In this document: positions 42,976 through 51,812 of the stretch, piece after piece | Layout of the letters: the number at the start of each line of letters is the position of its first letter | Numbering within the stretch: position 1 is the first letter of the stretch | Source: an uncultured Cohaesibacter sp. | GTDB lineage: Bacteria; Pseudomonadota; Alphaproteobacteria; Rhizobiales; Cohaesibacteraceae | Assembly: GCF_963677725.1 (NCBI RefSeq) | Contig: NZ_OY782507.1 | Span: 3,038,001 to 3,102,000, forward strand | Direction: 5' to 3' | DNA: 64,000 bases | Program-made: the position numbers and the translations under genes | The notes under the pieces: generated by a model | What the model was told of the DNA's origin: nothing | Database searches by the model: none | Seen by the model: the letters and a program-made list of their open reading frames with translations, nothing else

Positions 42976-43923
42976 TCATCTTTTGTCGGACAAAGGATGG
43001 TGCTGTTCGACCAGTTCAATCAACCGTTCGTCGAGAATATGGGTGTAGATCTGAGTGGTTGAGATGTCGCTATGCCCCAGCAATTTTTGAACGGCGCGCA
43101 AGTGGGCACCATTTTGCAGCAGGTGTGAGGCGAATGCATGACGCAGCACGTGGGGAGAGACGGATGCGGCATCCAGCTCCACATCATCAGCCAGTGATTT
43201 CAAGTCACGGCCAAAGGCCTGGCGGGTGAAATGGCCCGATTGGCCTGAAGAGGGGAACAGCCATTGGCGGTTCTTGAGCTGGTTGCGGGTGGGATCTTCA
43301 CCCAAAATCGCCCGATAGGCCTGCATCGCTTTCTTGGCCCGGTCGGACAGGGGCACCAGTCGTTCCTTGTTGCCCTTGCCGACCACTGCGAGGAATTGTC
43401 CATCCTGATGGGCGGCGGAGGCGGGCAGGGAGACCAGCTCGGAAACGCGCAAGCCCGTGGCGTACAGCAGTTCGAGCAGCACATAAAGTCGCATCGCGCG
43501 GATCTGGCGTTTCGGGGTCGGGCCTTGAAGGCTGGCATTAAAGCGAGCGGCCTCGATCAGTCGGTCAACTTCCTGCTCGGTGAGAATCCTTGGCAGAGGC
43601 CGTTGCCGCTTGGGCGCCTTGAGTGTTGTGGATGGGTCATCGTCGCGAAAGCCATCGCGATAAAGAAAGCGGAACAATTGACGGATCGAAGATATTTTGC
43701 GCGCGATGGACGAGGCGGCGAGGCCCTGATCGGACAGATCGGCGACATAACTGCGCAATGCCCCTACGTCAATTTGTTCAAAGCGCATTTTCTGACGGCT
43801 GCAGGCGCTATCGAGATCGTCCAGATCCCGGCGATAAGCCTCCAGCGTGTTGGGGGACGCTCCTTTTTCGGCGCTGAGGGAATCAAGAAAGAGGTCGATT
43901 GCTCTGGAGTTGCTCAGGGCCAC
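42976..43923 (-). CDS. xerD: Site-specific tyrosine recombinase XerD
   Basis: A 315-residue tyrosine recombinase with an N-terminal SAM-like core-binding domain and a catalytic domain. Catalytic residues are visible in ATGLRVSELVSL (first Arg), HVLRHAFASHLL (His-x-x-Arg), LLGHSDISTTQIYTH (His and nucleophile Tyr). With XerC it resolves chromosome dimers at dif. Placement between accA and aroK is the standard chromosomal site, so this is the housekeeping recombinase and not a mobile-element integrase. XerC is not in the window. Confidence 0.95.
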   Translation of the reverse strand: MALSNSRAIDLFLDSLSAEKGASPNTLEAYRRDLDDLDSACSRQKMRFEQIDVGALRSYVADLSDQGLAASSIARKISSIRQLFRFLYRDGFRDDDPSTTLKAPKRQRPLPRILTEQEVDRLIEAARFNASLQGPTPKRQIRAMRLYVLLELLYATGLRVSELVSLPASAAHQDGQFLAVVGKGNKERLVPLSDRAKKAMQAYRAILGEDPTRNQLKNRQWLFPSSGQSGHFTRQAFGRDLKSLADDVELDAASVSPHVLRHAFASHLLQNGAHLRAVQKLLGHSDISTTQIYTHILDERLIELVEQHHPLSDKR

Positions 43924-44010
43924 AATATGCTCGCTGTCAGACTTTGTTCAATAAGGCAGTTGATGGGAACGCAGGAATTGGCAGACGGGGTCGCCAACTG
44001 AATGTGCTGG

Positions 44011-44151
44011 CTAGCGCAGGTCCTTGGATGGAATCCGAATGACGGTTTCCTTCGGGGTCGGCTCAACGAAATTGGCAAGATAGAACATCCCACCACCAAT
44101 GAGGCCGCCCAGAATGAGGAGGAATACCAAGGCTTTAATTAAACTAGGCAT
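44011..44151 (-). CDS. Small single-helix membrane protein between xerD and aroK
   Basis: A 46-residue protein: one N-terminal membrane helix (about residues 5-25, rich in Leu, Ile and Gly) and a short polar C-terminal tail (EPTPKETVIRIPSKDLR). It starts with ATG at 44151 behind a weak GGAA site and ends with TAG at 44011, 87 bp upstream of xerD. A small membrane protein of this shape is commonly found at this position in Rhizobiales, which is why I accept it despite its size. The function is unknown. It is divergent from aroK over about 230 bp. Confidence 0.75.
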   Translation of the reverse strand: MPSLIKALVFLLILGGLIGGGMFYLANFVEPTPKETVIRIPSKDLR

Positions 44152-44378
44152 ATTGGTTCCGATTGCTTGTCAGTCTGGATAAGGATCAATGGGAGCTAAC
44201 CTAGCACCTCTTTCCGGCTTTTGTCATTTGTGGCTGTGTCTTTTCCAGTCAATTTGTCAGTTTTTGCGGGCATTTGGGGAACGGGCCGCGCGTTTTTTGG
44301 GCAAAATGCAAAGCTGGCTTGACAGCCCGGGCCAATCGCGGTCAAACGGGAAACAGACAAAAAGAGATTAGGAAATCC

Positions 44379-44963
44379 ATGGCAAAGTCTGAGAAAAGTG
44401 GTGGTGGCGAACGCGAAACGCGTCTGGTGTCGGCTCTCAATGGGCGACCCATCATCATGATAGGTCTGATGGGTGCTGGCAAAACGACGATTGGGCGTCG
44501 ACTGGCCAACCGGCTTTCCATTCCGTTTCGCGATGCCGACCATGAGATTGAGGCTGCCGCCAATATGTCTGTGGCGGATATTTTCAGCGAGCATGGGGAA
44601 AGTCACTTTCGCGATGGTGAGAAACGGGTGATTGCCCGCCTGTTGGATCAGGGCGATCAGGTGCTGGCCACCGGCGGTGGTGCCTGGATGAATGAACAAA
44701 CCCGGACATTGGTGAATGACAAGGGGATCTCGGTCTGGCTGAAGGCGGAATTTGATATTCTGATGGCGCGGGTGCGCAGGCGCTCCCATCGGCCGTTGCT
44801 CAAGGATCCGGATCCCGAAGGGGTAATGCGCCGTTTGATGGATGAGCGCTATCCGGTCTATGCTCTGGCCGATGTGACCGTGGATTCGATTGATGTGCCT
44901 CATGAAAAGATCGTGACCTTCGTGATCGAAGCGCTCGAGGACTATCTCGGGTTGCCACGCTAA
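44379..44963 (+). CDS. aroK: Shikimate kinase
   Basis: AroK (194 residues) phosphorylates shikimate in the chorismate pathway. Walker A is GLMGAGKTTIG (about residues 30-40), the shikimate-binding Asp lies in FRDADHEIE, and the GGGAW and RPLL segments form the substrate and lid region. I chose the ATG at 44379, which has a TTAGGAAAT site, over a 35-codon longer frame. A short N-terminal extension of about 25 polar residues precedes the kinase core. aroB follows after 34 bp, one operon. It is divergent from the small membrane protein gene and xerD. Confidence 0.96.
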   Translation: MAKSEKSGGGERETRLVSALNGRPIIMIGLMGAGKTTIGRRLANRLSIPFRDADHEIEAAANMSVADIFSEHGESHFRDGEKRVIARLLDQGDQVLATGGGAWMNEQTRTLVNDKGISVWLKAEFDILMARVRRRSHRPLLKDPDPEGVMRRLMDERYPVYALADVTVDSIDVPHEKIVTFVIEALEDYLGLPR

Positions 44964-44997
44964 CCTTGCAGGCAGATCCCATAAAAAGAAAAGTGAG

Positions 44998-46140
44998 ATG
45001 AAGATGGCGTCGCTAGCACCTGAACACTCAGCCGACGAGACCAAGGTCCGCGTCGCGCTTGGGGATCGCTCCTATGATATAGTGATTGGTCGTTCGGTTC
45101 TGGGGTCATTGGGAACGCGTTTTGCAGCGCAATTTCCCGGTGCCCGTGCCGTCATCATTACTGATCGCACTGTGGCCGGTTTGCATTTGGCGGCTGCCGA
45201 AGAGAGCCTTTCTGCCCATGGGGTTGAGCATCATGTGTTGGTGATGGAGCCGGGGGAGAAGACCAAGAGCTATAACGGCCTGATCAAGGCCTGTGACGGG
45301 GTGCTGGACACCAAGCTGGAGCGCGGCGATCTGGTGATTGCGCTTGGCGGCGGGGTGATTGGCGATCTGGCCGGGTTTGTTGCCGGCGTCGTGCGGCGGG
45401 GCATGCGGTTTGTGCAGGTGCCAACGACGCTGCTCTCGCAGGTGGATTCCTCGGTCGGAGGCAAGACCGGCATCAACACGGCGCACGGCAAGAATTTGCT
45501 TGGATTGTTCAATCAACCGCATCTGGTGCTGGCGGATACGGCGGTGCTCGACACGTTGAGTCCGCGGGAATTTCGGGCCGGTTACGCGGAAGTCGCAAAA
45601 TATGGCCTGATCAACCAGCCAGACTTTTTTGAGTGGCTGGAGCAGAACTGGCAGGGCATCTTTGCCGGTGGATCGGAGCGGGAAGAAGCGGTTGCGCGCT
45701 CCTGTCAGGCCAAGGCCGATGTGGTGGCCGCTGATGAAAAGGAAGCCAACCAGCGGGCGTTGCTCAATCTTGGCCATACCTTTGGCCACGCGCTCGAAGG
45801 CATGGCGGAATATGATGCCGAGCGACTGGTGCACGGCGAAGGGGTCGCGATCGGCATGGTGCTGGCCCATGAATTCTCCGCTCGTCTGGGGCTTTGTGAT
45901 CCGGCGGTGACGGATCGTGTGGTTGCCCACTTGCAAGCGGTTGGGTTGCCTACCCATATAGGGGCTATCCCCGGTCAGTTGCCCAAAGTGGATCTGCTGA
46001 TGGATTTCATCGCGCAGGACAAAAAGGTCTCGCGCGGCAATCTGACCTTTATTTTAACGCGTGGGTTGGGTCTGTCCTTTGTCGAGAAGGGTGTTGATCC
46101 GGCTCAGTTGCGTGCCTTTCTTGAGGAGAAACTGGCCTGA
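44998..46140 (+). CDS. aroB: 3-dehydroquinate synthase
   Basis: AroB (380 residues) makes 3-dehydroquinate from DAHP with catalytic NAD and a divalent metal. Conserved parts: PGEKTKSY near residue 82, LGGGVIGDLAGFVAGVVRRG near residue 115, PTTLLSQVDSSVGGKTGIN near residue 140, and the metal-binding LNLGHTFGHALE and HGEGVAIGM segments. The ATG at 44998 follows a GTGAG site; an ATG two codons later is possible. Its stop codon overlaps the start of the CorC/HlyC gene by one base (ATGA-type junction TGATG), so the two are translationally coupled. Confidence 0.97.
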   Translation: MKMASLAPEHSADETKVRVALGDRSYDIVIGRSVLGSLGTRFAAQFPGARAVIITDRTVAGLHLAAAEESLSAHGVEHHVLVMEPGEKTKSYNGLIKACDGVLDTKLERGDLVIALGGGVIGDLAGFVAGVVRRGMRFVQVPTTLLSQVDSSVGGKTGINTAHGKNLLGLFNQPHLVLADTAVLDTLSPREFRAGYAEVAKYGLINQPDFFEWLEQNWQGIFAGGSEREEAVARSCQAKADVVAADEKEANQRALLNLGHTFGHALEGMAEYDAERLVHGEGVAIGMVLAHEFSARLGLCDPAVTDRVVAHLQAVGLPTHIGAIPGQLPKVDLLMDFIAQDKKVSRGNLTFILTRGLGLSFVEKGVDPAQLRAFLEEKLA

Positions 46141-47402
46141 TGCTTGGTTCGCTGTGGTTGACCGCGTTGGCGATCTTTTGCCTGATTGCCCTGTCTGGCT
46201 TCTTTTCCGGCTCGGAGACCGCGCTGACTGCGGCGTCGCGGGCGCGTATGCTGCAAAAGGAAAAGAATGGCGAGCCGGGCGCGGAGGCCGTCAATGAGCT
46301 GTTGCAAATGCGTGAGCGCCTGATTGGGTCGCTGCTGCTGGGCAACAATCTGGTCAATATTCTGGCATCGGCTCTGGCGACCAGCCTGTTCATCACCCTG
46401 TTTGGTGAGGCCGGGGTGGTCTATGCCACTTTGGTGATGACGATGGTGGTGCTGGTCTTTGCCGAAGTGTTTCCAAAGACCTGGGCGATTTCCAATCCGG
46501 ACGGCTTTGCCTTGCGGGTTGGGCGCTATGTGTGGATCATTACCAAGTTGTTCGGACCCTTTGTTGTGACCGTGGAATGGTTGGTGGTTGGCCTGATGCG
46601 ACTGGTCGGCGTTGACACCAAGGGCGCGCAGATCCTGTCAGGCCAGGATGAGCTGCGGGGTGCGGTCGATCTGCTGCATAAGGAAGGCAGCGTGGTCAAG
46701 GCGGACCGGGACCGGTTCGGTGGTCTGTTGGATTTGGGTGAACTCGATGTCTCCGACGTCATGGTTCACCGGACCAATGTGAGCTCTTTCAACATTGATG
46801 ATGGTCCGGCCGCGATTGTCGAGCAGGCGCTGGAAAGCCCCTATACGCGCATTCCACTGTGGCAGGGAGAGCAGGACAATTTCATCGGCATTCTTCATGC
46901 CAAGGATTTGCTGAGGGCGCTTGCCGGGGTCAAGGGTGACCCGGACAAGCTCGATTTGATGTCGGTGGTCAACGAGACATGGTTTGTCCCTGACACGACG
47001 AGCCTGAAAGCCCAGCTCAATGCCTTCCTCAAGCGCAAAAGCCATTTTGCGCTGGTGGTGGATGAATATGGCGAAGTGATGGGACTGGTGACGCTTGAGG
47101 ATATTCTTGAGGAGATCGTCGGCGACATTTCCGATGAGCATGACATCGACGTGAAAGGCGTCAGGGTTGAACCGGACGGTTCTGTTCTGGTGGATGGCTC
47201 CGTGCCGATCCGAGACCTTAACCGGGCGCTTGACTGGTCTTTGCCGGACGATGAGGCAACGACCATTGCCGGTCTGGTGATCCATGAAGCCCGCCAGATC
47301 CCTGAGCCGGGACAGGGTTTCACCTTTTACAATTTCCGCTTTCGGGTGCTACGCAAAGAGCGTAATCGCATCACCTCGTTGAGAATTACGCCCGTGCGTT
47401 AG
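46140..47402 (+). CDS. CorC/HlyC-family protein (CNNM domain plus CBS pair)
   Basis: A 420-residue membrane protein. Residues 1-185 form a CNNM (DUF21) region of three or four helices (LSGFFSGSETALTAAS at the start, LLLGNNLVNILASALAT, FAEVFPKTWAISNPD). Two CBS domains follow, then a C-terminal CorC_HlyC domain (VDGSVPIRDLNRAL, then TIAGLVIHEARQIPEPGQ). Relatives act in magnesium or cobalt homeostasis and as YfjD/MpfA-type exporters. It is the third gene of the aroK-aroB operon and overlaps the aroB stop. The specific ion is unknown. Confidence 0.92.
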   Translation: MLGSLWLTALAIFCLIALSGFFSGSETALTAASRARMLQKEKNGEPGAEAVNELLQMRERLIGSLLLGNNLVNILASALATSLFITLFGEAGVVYATLVMTMVVLVFAEVFPKTWAISNPDGFALRVGRYVWIITKLFGPFVVTVEWLVVGLMRLVGVDTKGAQILSGQDELRGAVDLLHKEGSVVKADRDRFGGLLDLGELDVSDVMVHRTNVSSFNIDDGPAAIVEQALESPYTRIPLWQGEQDNFIGILHAKDLLRALAGVKGDPDKLDLMSVVNETWFVPDTTSLKAQLNAFLKRKSHFALVVDEYGEVMGLVTLEDILEEIVGDISDEHDIDVKGVRVEPDGSVLVDGSVPIRDLNRALDWSLPDDEATTIAGLVIHEARQIPEPGQGFTFYNFRFRVLRKERNRITSLRITPVR

Positions 47403-47437
47403 CGCAATGGCGCGCCAGTTTGAAGGCCGTGTTTGTC

Positions 47438-47701
47438 TCAGGAGGGCTTTATTGTCTCCAGAGCCAAAGCATGTATTGGACCTGAGAGCTCTTCTTTGAT
47501 AACATCATGCACCATTCTGTGTGCATCGATCCGTGACAGCTCGGCAAAGGCCGGGCTTGAAACCCGAATCCGAAAGTGGGTTTCGCCTTCGGGGCGGGCG
47601 CCAGCATGTCCGACATGCCGATCTGATTCATCAAACACCTCCAACAATGTGGGTTTAAGGTGTTTGTTCAGTTTTTTCTCAATCGTGTTCTTGACGGTCA
47701 T
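47438..47701 (-). CDS. bolA: BolA family protein
   Basis: An 87-residue BolA protein: N-terminal helix (MTVKNTIEKKLNKHLKP), then LLEVFDESDRHVGHAG and the ETHFRIRVSSPAFAEL, DAHRMVHDVIKEEL segments that form the KH-like fold. The His in the RHVGHAG loop is a known iron-sulfur ligand position in BolA-glutaredoxin complexes. I chose the ATG at 47701, where homologues start, over a long upstream frame. The gene is divergent from the J-domain gene, the usual Rhizobiales layout. Its role is iron-sulfur or stress related by family. Confidence 0.93.
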   Translation of the reverse strand: MTVKNTIEKKLNKHLKPTLLEVFDESDRHVGHAGARPEGETHFRIRVSSPAFAELSRIDAHRMVHDVIKEELSGPIHALALETIKPS

Positions 47702-47901
47702 GGCGAAGAATGTTGAATTGTTGCACTTCAAATTTAGAGGTGATTTGAGCAGATCTGCTTTTCCGTTCTCCCGCAGGTAGGGTTTTTCCCTTGCCTGTGC
47801 AAGGGGTGATGTCGAATAGCGTGACCAAAGGCTTACAGCAATCCTTCTGTTCTGCACCATGTAAGAGCGATAACCAAGCGTTCGGAGACAAACAAAAATC
47901 A

Positions 47902-48531
47902 ATGAAACTCGACTCGAAACTTTTTGATTCCATTCGCATCAAACCAGATGTTGACCGCAAGAAGAAAAAGCAGCAACTAGAGCAATGTGAATGGCCTGGC
48001 TGCGAGAAGGTTGGGGGCTGCAAGGCGCCCAAGCGCGGTACGGCGCGTCGTGAATATCACAATTTCTGTGAAGTGCATGCCCGTGAGTTCAATCAGAACT
48101 ACAATTACTTTACAGGCATGGATGATGACGAAGCCGACAGCGTCAAGGCCAGCACCGTAACCGGTGATCGCCCGACCTGGAAGATGGGCGTCAATGCATG
48201 GGGCGATGAAACTCACAAGGCTGGTGAGGTGAGGGGCCGCAGCTGGGAAGGCAGCGGTTTTTCCGACGGCCGGTCGCAGCGGGCTGCAGAACGGGCCAAG
48301 CGTCGCTCGCGTCATCAGAACCAGACCCGCAAGTTGCGGCCTCTGGAGGCCAAGGCTTTCCAGACCCTTGGTCTGACATTGCCTGCCACAGCGGACGATG
48401 TGAAGCGTGCCTACAAGCGCCTTTTGAAGGAAAATCACCCCGATCTCAACAAGGGTGATCGTGCCTGTGAGGAGCGCTTGCAAGATGTGATCGCCGCCTA
48501 CAATACCTTGCGCGCAGGTGGCTATTGCTGA
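47902..48531 (+). CDS. J-domain protein (DnaJ family, C-terminal J domain)
   Basis: A 209-residue protein with a C-terminal J domain (about residues 150-205) bearing the essential HPD motif (KENHPDLNKG). The N-terminal half has two close cysteine pairs (CEWPGCEKVGGC and NFCEVH) that may bind a metal, and a polar, basic linker. J proteins stimulate Hsp70 ATPase. Genes of this form lie between bolA and cobS in many Rhizobiales, as here, but the client is unknown. The start at 47902 gives a canonical N-terminus; upstream frame is not protein-like. The bolA promoter region is shared. Confidence 0.92.
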   Translation: MKLDSKLFDSIRIKPDVDRKKKKQQLEQCEWPGCEKVGGCKAPKRGTARREYHNFCEVHAREFNQNYNYFTGMDDDEADSVKASTVTGDRPTWKMGVNAWGDETHKAGEVRGRSWEGSGFSDGRSQRAAERAKRRSRHQNQTRKLRPLEAKAFQTLGLTLPATADDVKRAYKRLLKENHPDLNKGDRACEERLQDVIAAYNTLRAGGYC

Positions 48532-48883
48532 TTGCTCACCCTTGAGCGGCAACAGATGGCGCTCGGATGCGCCATCGAACGTGTTTGGCAGGCGGCTTGG
48601 TCGTCTGTCTTTTGACGGGATCGTCCTGCAAGCAACCCCTTGATTTCGTGCTTCCTTGCCGTGAAAGCGGCACTGGCTGTCACGGCAAGGTGATCCGGTC
48701 TCTCCCTCCTGACATAAAAAAGCGCAAAACTTCCTTTTCTTTTCGGTCTTGATTGCTTTAAGTTGCGATCTCGAATGACCAAGCTTTCAATCGGGCCTCT
48801 GTCCAAAACGGAAACACGTTTCCCCAACGTATTCGTGGCCAAGCCAAATGATAGGCCCCATCCTGAGCAGTGCAGTGAATGAT
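48532..48883. other. Intergenic region between J-domain gene and cobS
   Basis: No gene is seen. It holds two hairpins: gatggcgc/gcgccatc (48555-48576) just after the J-domain gene, and a stronger one at 48655-48690. Neither has a T-run. The cobS start lies about 190 bp after the second. Confidence 0.5.
48655..48690. repeat. Perfect 11-bp inverted repeat upstream of cobS
   Basis: ccttgccgtga (48655-48665) and tcacggcaagg (48680-48690) are exact reverse complements separated by 14 bases, which can extend the stem by three pairs (agc/gct). There is no T-run. Confidence 0.6.
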
Positions 48884-49861
48884 ATGAGCAACGAAATTTC
48901 CCAATTGCCGGATACCGAAGTATCCGTGCGTGAAACCTTTGGCATCGACGCGGACTGGGTGGTGCCAGCCTTCAGCGAAGCGAATGAATATGTGCCGGAT
49001 CTGGATCCGGACTATTTGTTCGATAAGCAGACGACGCTTGCCATTCTTGCTGGCTTTGCTCACAATCGCCGTGTGATGATTTCCGGCTATCACGGTACAG
49101 GCAAATCTTCCCATATCGAGCAGGTCGCCGCTCGGCTGAACTGGCCTTGCGTGCGCGTCAACCTTGATAGCCATATTTCCCGTATCGATCTGATCGGTAA
49201 GGATGCGATTGTCCTTAAGGAAGGCCAGCAGATCACCGAATTCCGCGATGGCATTCTGCCATGGGCGCTGCAAAACAATGTCGCTCTGGTGTTTGACGAA
49301 TATGATGCAGGCCGTCCGGATGTGATGTTTGTTATTCAGCGCGTGCTGGAAGTGGCCGGTCGTCTGACCCTGCTTGACCAAAATCGCGTGATCCGTCCGC
49401 ATCCGTGCTTCCGCCTGTTTGCCACCGCCAACACGGTTGGTCTTGGGGATACATCGGGCCTTTATCACGGCACCCAGCAGATCAACCAGGGCCAGATGGA
49501 CCGCTGGTCGATCGTCACCACGCTCAACTATCTGCCGCACGACAATGAAGTGGGTATCGTTCGCGCCAAGGTGAAATCGCTCAAAGGTGATGAAGGCAAG
49601 GCGACCGCTGGCAAGATGGTGCGCGTTGCTGATCTGACCCGGAATGCCTTCATGAATGGCGATCTGTCCACTGTCATGAGCCCGCGTTCGGTGATCACAT
49701 GGGCTGAAAATGCCGATATTTTCGGAGATATCGGCTTTGCCTTCCGGGTGACGTTCCTGAACAAATGCGATGAGCTGGAACAGCCGCTTGTGGCGGAATT
49801 CTACCAGCGTTGCTTTGGTGAAGAATTGCCGGAAAGTTCCGTGAATGTCGCTGTGAGCTAA
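48884..49861 (+). CDS. cobS: Cobaltochelatase subunit CobS
   Basis: CobS (325 residues) is the AAA+ ATPase subunit of the aerobic cobaltochelatase, which with CobN and CobT inserts cobalt into hydrogenobyrinic acid a,c-diamide during cobalamin synthesis. Walker A is GYHGTGKSS (about residues 68-76), Walker B is [11 protein letters not shown], and [14 protein letters not shown] and [10 protein letters not shown] are typical AAA+ sensor and lid segments. I chose the ATG at 48884; 12 codons upstream another ATG exists, but homologues support a short N-terminus. cobT follows after 45 bp. CobN is not in the window. Confidence 0.95.
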   Translation: MSNEISQLPDTEVSVRETFGIDADWVVPAFSEANEYVPDLDPDYLFDKQTTLAILAGFAHNRRVMISGYHGTGKSSHIEQVAARLNWPCVRVNLDSHISRIDLIGKDAIVLKEGQQITEFRDGILPWALQNNVALVFDEYDAGRPDVMFVIQRVLEVAGRLTLLDQNRVIRPHPCFRLFATANTVGLGDTSGLYHGTQQINQGQMDRWSIVTTLNYLPHDNEVGIVRAKVKSLKGDEGKATAGKMVRVADLTRNAFMNGDLSTVMSPRSVITWAENADIFGDIGFAFRVTFLNKCDELEQPLVAEFYQRCFGEELPESSVNVAVS

Positions 49862-49906
49862 GGCTCACGGCATCCTGTTGCAAGTTGGTGGACGAAGAAG
49901 AAGCCC

Positions 49907-51811
49907 ATGTCGAGCAAGTCACCCTCAAAGCTGCACGGTCATGTTGACCCGAATGAACGGTTCAAGCATTCGGTCAGCGGTACCCTGAAAGCCATTGCCG
50001 GACATGTGGAGCTGGATGTGCATTTTTCTGCCGACCGGCCCATGTTGGTGTCTGGTCAGGCACGTCTGCCAGAGCCACCGCGTGCCCTGACTGCCGAGAA
50101 AGCTGCAATCCTGCGTGGGCAGGCAGACAGCCTTGCCTTGCGGGTTGCCTGCCATGATCCGCGCGTCCATGCAAAGCATGCGCCGGAAGGCGCGCGCGCG
50201 CGCGGCGTTTTTGATGCGGTGGAACAGGCACGGGTGGAATCGATTGGTGCGCGCCAGATGGTTGGCCTGTCTGGCAATCTCTCTGCGATGCTTGAGGATC
50301 GCTATAGCCGCTATGTGGCAGGCGATTCGAGCCGCGTCGAAGAAGCCCCGCTTGATCATGTTCTTTCCCTCATTGTTCGCGAAAAACTGACTGGAACGCC
50401 CATCCCTGACAGCGCCCATGCGCTCGTTGAGCAATGGCGTGGCTGGGTCGAGCAAACCGCTGAGGGCAGCCTTGATGGTCTGGCCGAGGATATTCAGGAT
50501 CAGGCGAAATTCGCTCGCCGTTTGCGCCGGGTGCTGGCCGATCTCGATGTTGCCGATGATATGGGCGGGGAAGCCGAAGACAGCGAAGAAAATGCTGACG
50601 ACAGCGATTCTGGCAACAATGACGATGTCGAGAATGATCGCGAAACCGAGGAATCCTCGGAAGGCGAGCAGCAGAAAGAGCAGGAAGCCCAGGCCAGCGC
50701 TGAAGATCAGGACGAGGGCGATTCGGAAGCTGACGAACAGACCAGTCAGGACATGATCGATTACGAGGATTTCGATGGCGAGGAATCCGGCGAGACCATG
50801 TCCCAGAAAGATTATGGTCGCAACGAGCCTGACACCCGCTATCGCGTCTTCAGTCAAAGTTTTGATGAAATTATCCATGCAGAGGATCTGTGTGAGACCG
50901 CCGAGCTTGATCGCCTGCGGGCCCAACTCGACAAGCAGCTGCAAAATCTGCATCAAGTCGTGGCGCGGTTGGCCAACCGGCTGCAGCGCCGCCTGTTGGC
51001 GCAGCAGAATCGTGGTTGGGATTTCGATCTCGAAGAGGGCCTGCTCGATACGGCGCGCCTGACCCGCGTGGTGACCGATCCGATGCGGCCGCTTTCCTTC
51101 AAATGGGAGCAGGATACCGAATTCCGCGACACGGTGGTGACCTTGCTGATCGATAATTCCGGATCGATGCGCGGGCGGCCAATCTCGATTGCGGCGACCT
51201 GTGCCGACATTCTGGCTCGGACGCTGGAGCGGTGCAATGTGAAGGTCGAGATTCTCGGTTTCACCACCAAGGCCTGGAAGGGCGGTCAATCGCGTGAAGC
51301 ATGGCTGAAGGCTGAGAAGCCGCTCAATCCGGGGCGTCTGAATGATCTTCGTCATATCATCTATAAGTCCGCAGACAGCCCGTGGCGCCGTGCCCGGCGT
51401 AATCTGGGCTTGATGATGCGTGAAGGGCTGCTGAAGGAAAACATTGACGGTGAGGCGCTGGATTGGGCGCATAAGCGCCTGTTGGCGCGGCCGGAACAGC
51501 GCAAGATCCTGATGATGATTTCTGACGGTGCGCCGGTCGATGACAGCACCTTGTCGGTCAATCCGGGCAATTATCTTGAGAAGCATTTGCGCGAGGTGAT
51601 CGAGGAGATCGAAACCCGCTCGCCGGTCAATCTGCTGGCCATCGGTATCGGTCATGATGTGACACGCTACTATCAGCGGGCACTGACGATCATTGATGCA
51701 GAAGAGCTGGGTGGAGCCATGACCGAGAAATTGGCCGAATTGTTTGACGAGAATGCCCAGCCAGCCATTGACCCGCGCAAGGCGGCCCGCCGCAAGATGC
51801 GGAGACGCTAG
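49907..51811 (+). CDS. cobT: Cobaltochelatase subunit CobT
   Basis: CobT (634 residues) is the partner of CobS in cobalt insertion. An N-terminal helical region leads into a long acidic stretch (about residues 220-285) rich in Asp, Glu, Ser and Gln, then a C-terminal von Willebrand A domain with the MIDAS motif DNSGSMRG (about residues 414-421) and a later [13 protein letters not shown] segment. This acidic linker plus VWA layout is standard for CobT. A long frame on the opposite strand is a shadow of its biased codon use. The phytase-like gene starts one base after the stop, so the genes form one operon. Confidence 0.96.
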   Translation: MSSKSPSKLHGHVDPNERFKHSVSGTLKAIAGHVELDVHFSADRPMLVSGQARLPEPPRALTAEKAAILRGQADSLALRVACHDPRVHAKHAPEGARARGVFDAVEQARVESIGARQMVGLSGNLSAMLEDRYSRYVAGDSSRVEEAPLDHVLSLIVREKLTGTPIPDSAHALVEQWRGWVEQTAEGSLDGLAEDIQDQAKFARRLRRVLADLDVADDMGGEAEDSEENADDSDSGNNDDVENDRETEESSEGEQQKEQEAQASAEDQDEGDSEADEQTSQDMIDYEDFDGEESGETMSQKDYGRNEPDTRYRVFSQSFDEIIHAEDLCETAELDRLRAQLDKQLQNLHQVVARLANRLQRRLLAQQNRGWDFDLEEGLLDTARLTRVVTDPMRPLSFKWEQDTEFRDTVVTLLIDNSGSMRGRPISIAATCADILARTLERCNVKVEILGFTTKAWKGGQSREAWLKAEKPLNPGRLNDLRHIIYKSADSPWRRARRNLGLMMREGLLKENIDGEALDWAHKRLLARPEQRKILMMISDGAPVDDSTLSVNPGNYLEKHLREVIEEIETRSPVNLLAIGIGHDVTRYYQRALTIIDAEELGGAMTEKLAELFDENAQPAIDPRKAARRKMRRR

Positions 51812-51812
51812 C

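Noticed and set aside
42976-43923. Tyrosine recombinase as a sign of an integrated mobile element
   Set aside because: Sequence and location between accA and aroK match chromosomal xerD; no att sites or phage genes are near.
48532-48883. Cobalamin riboswitch before cobS, ecm or the adenosyltransferase gene
   Set aside because: The B12-box and conserved core were looked for and not seen in any of the three leaders.
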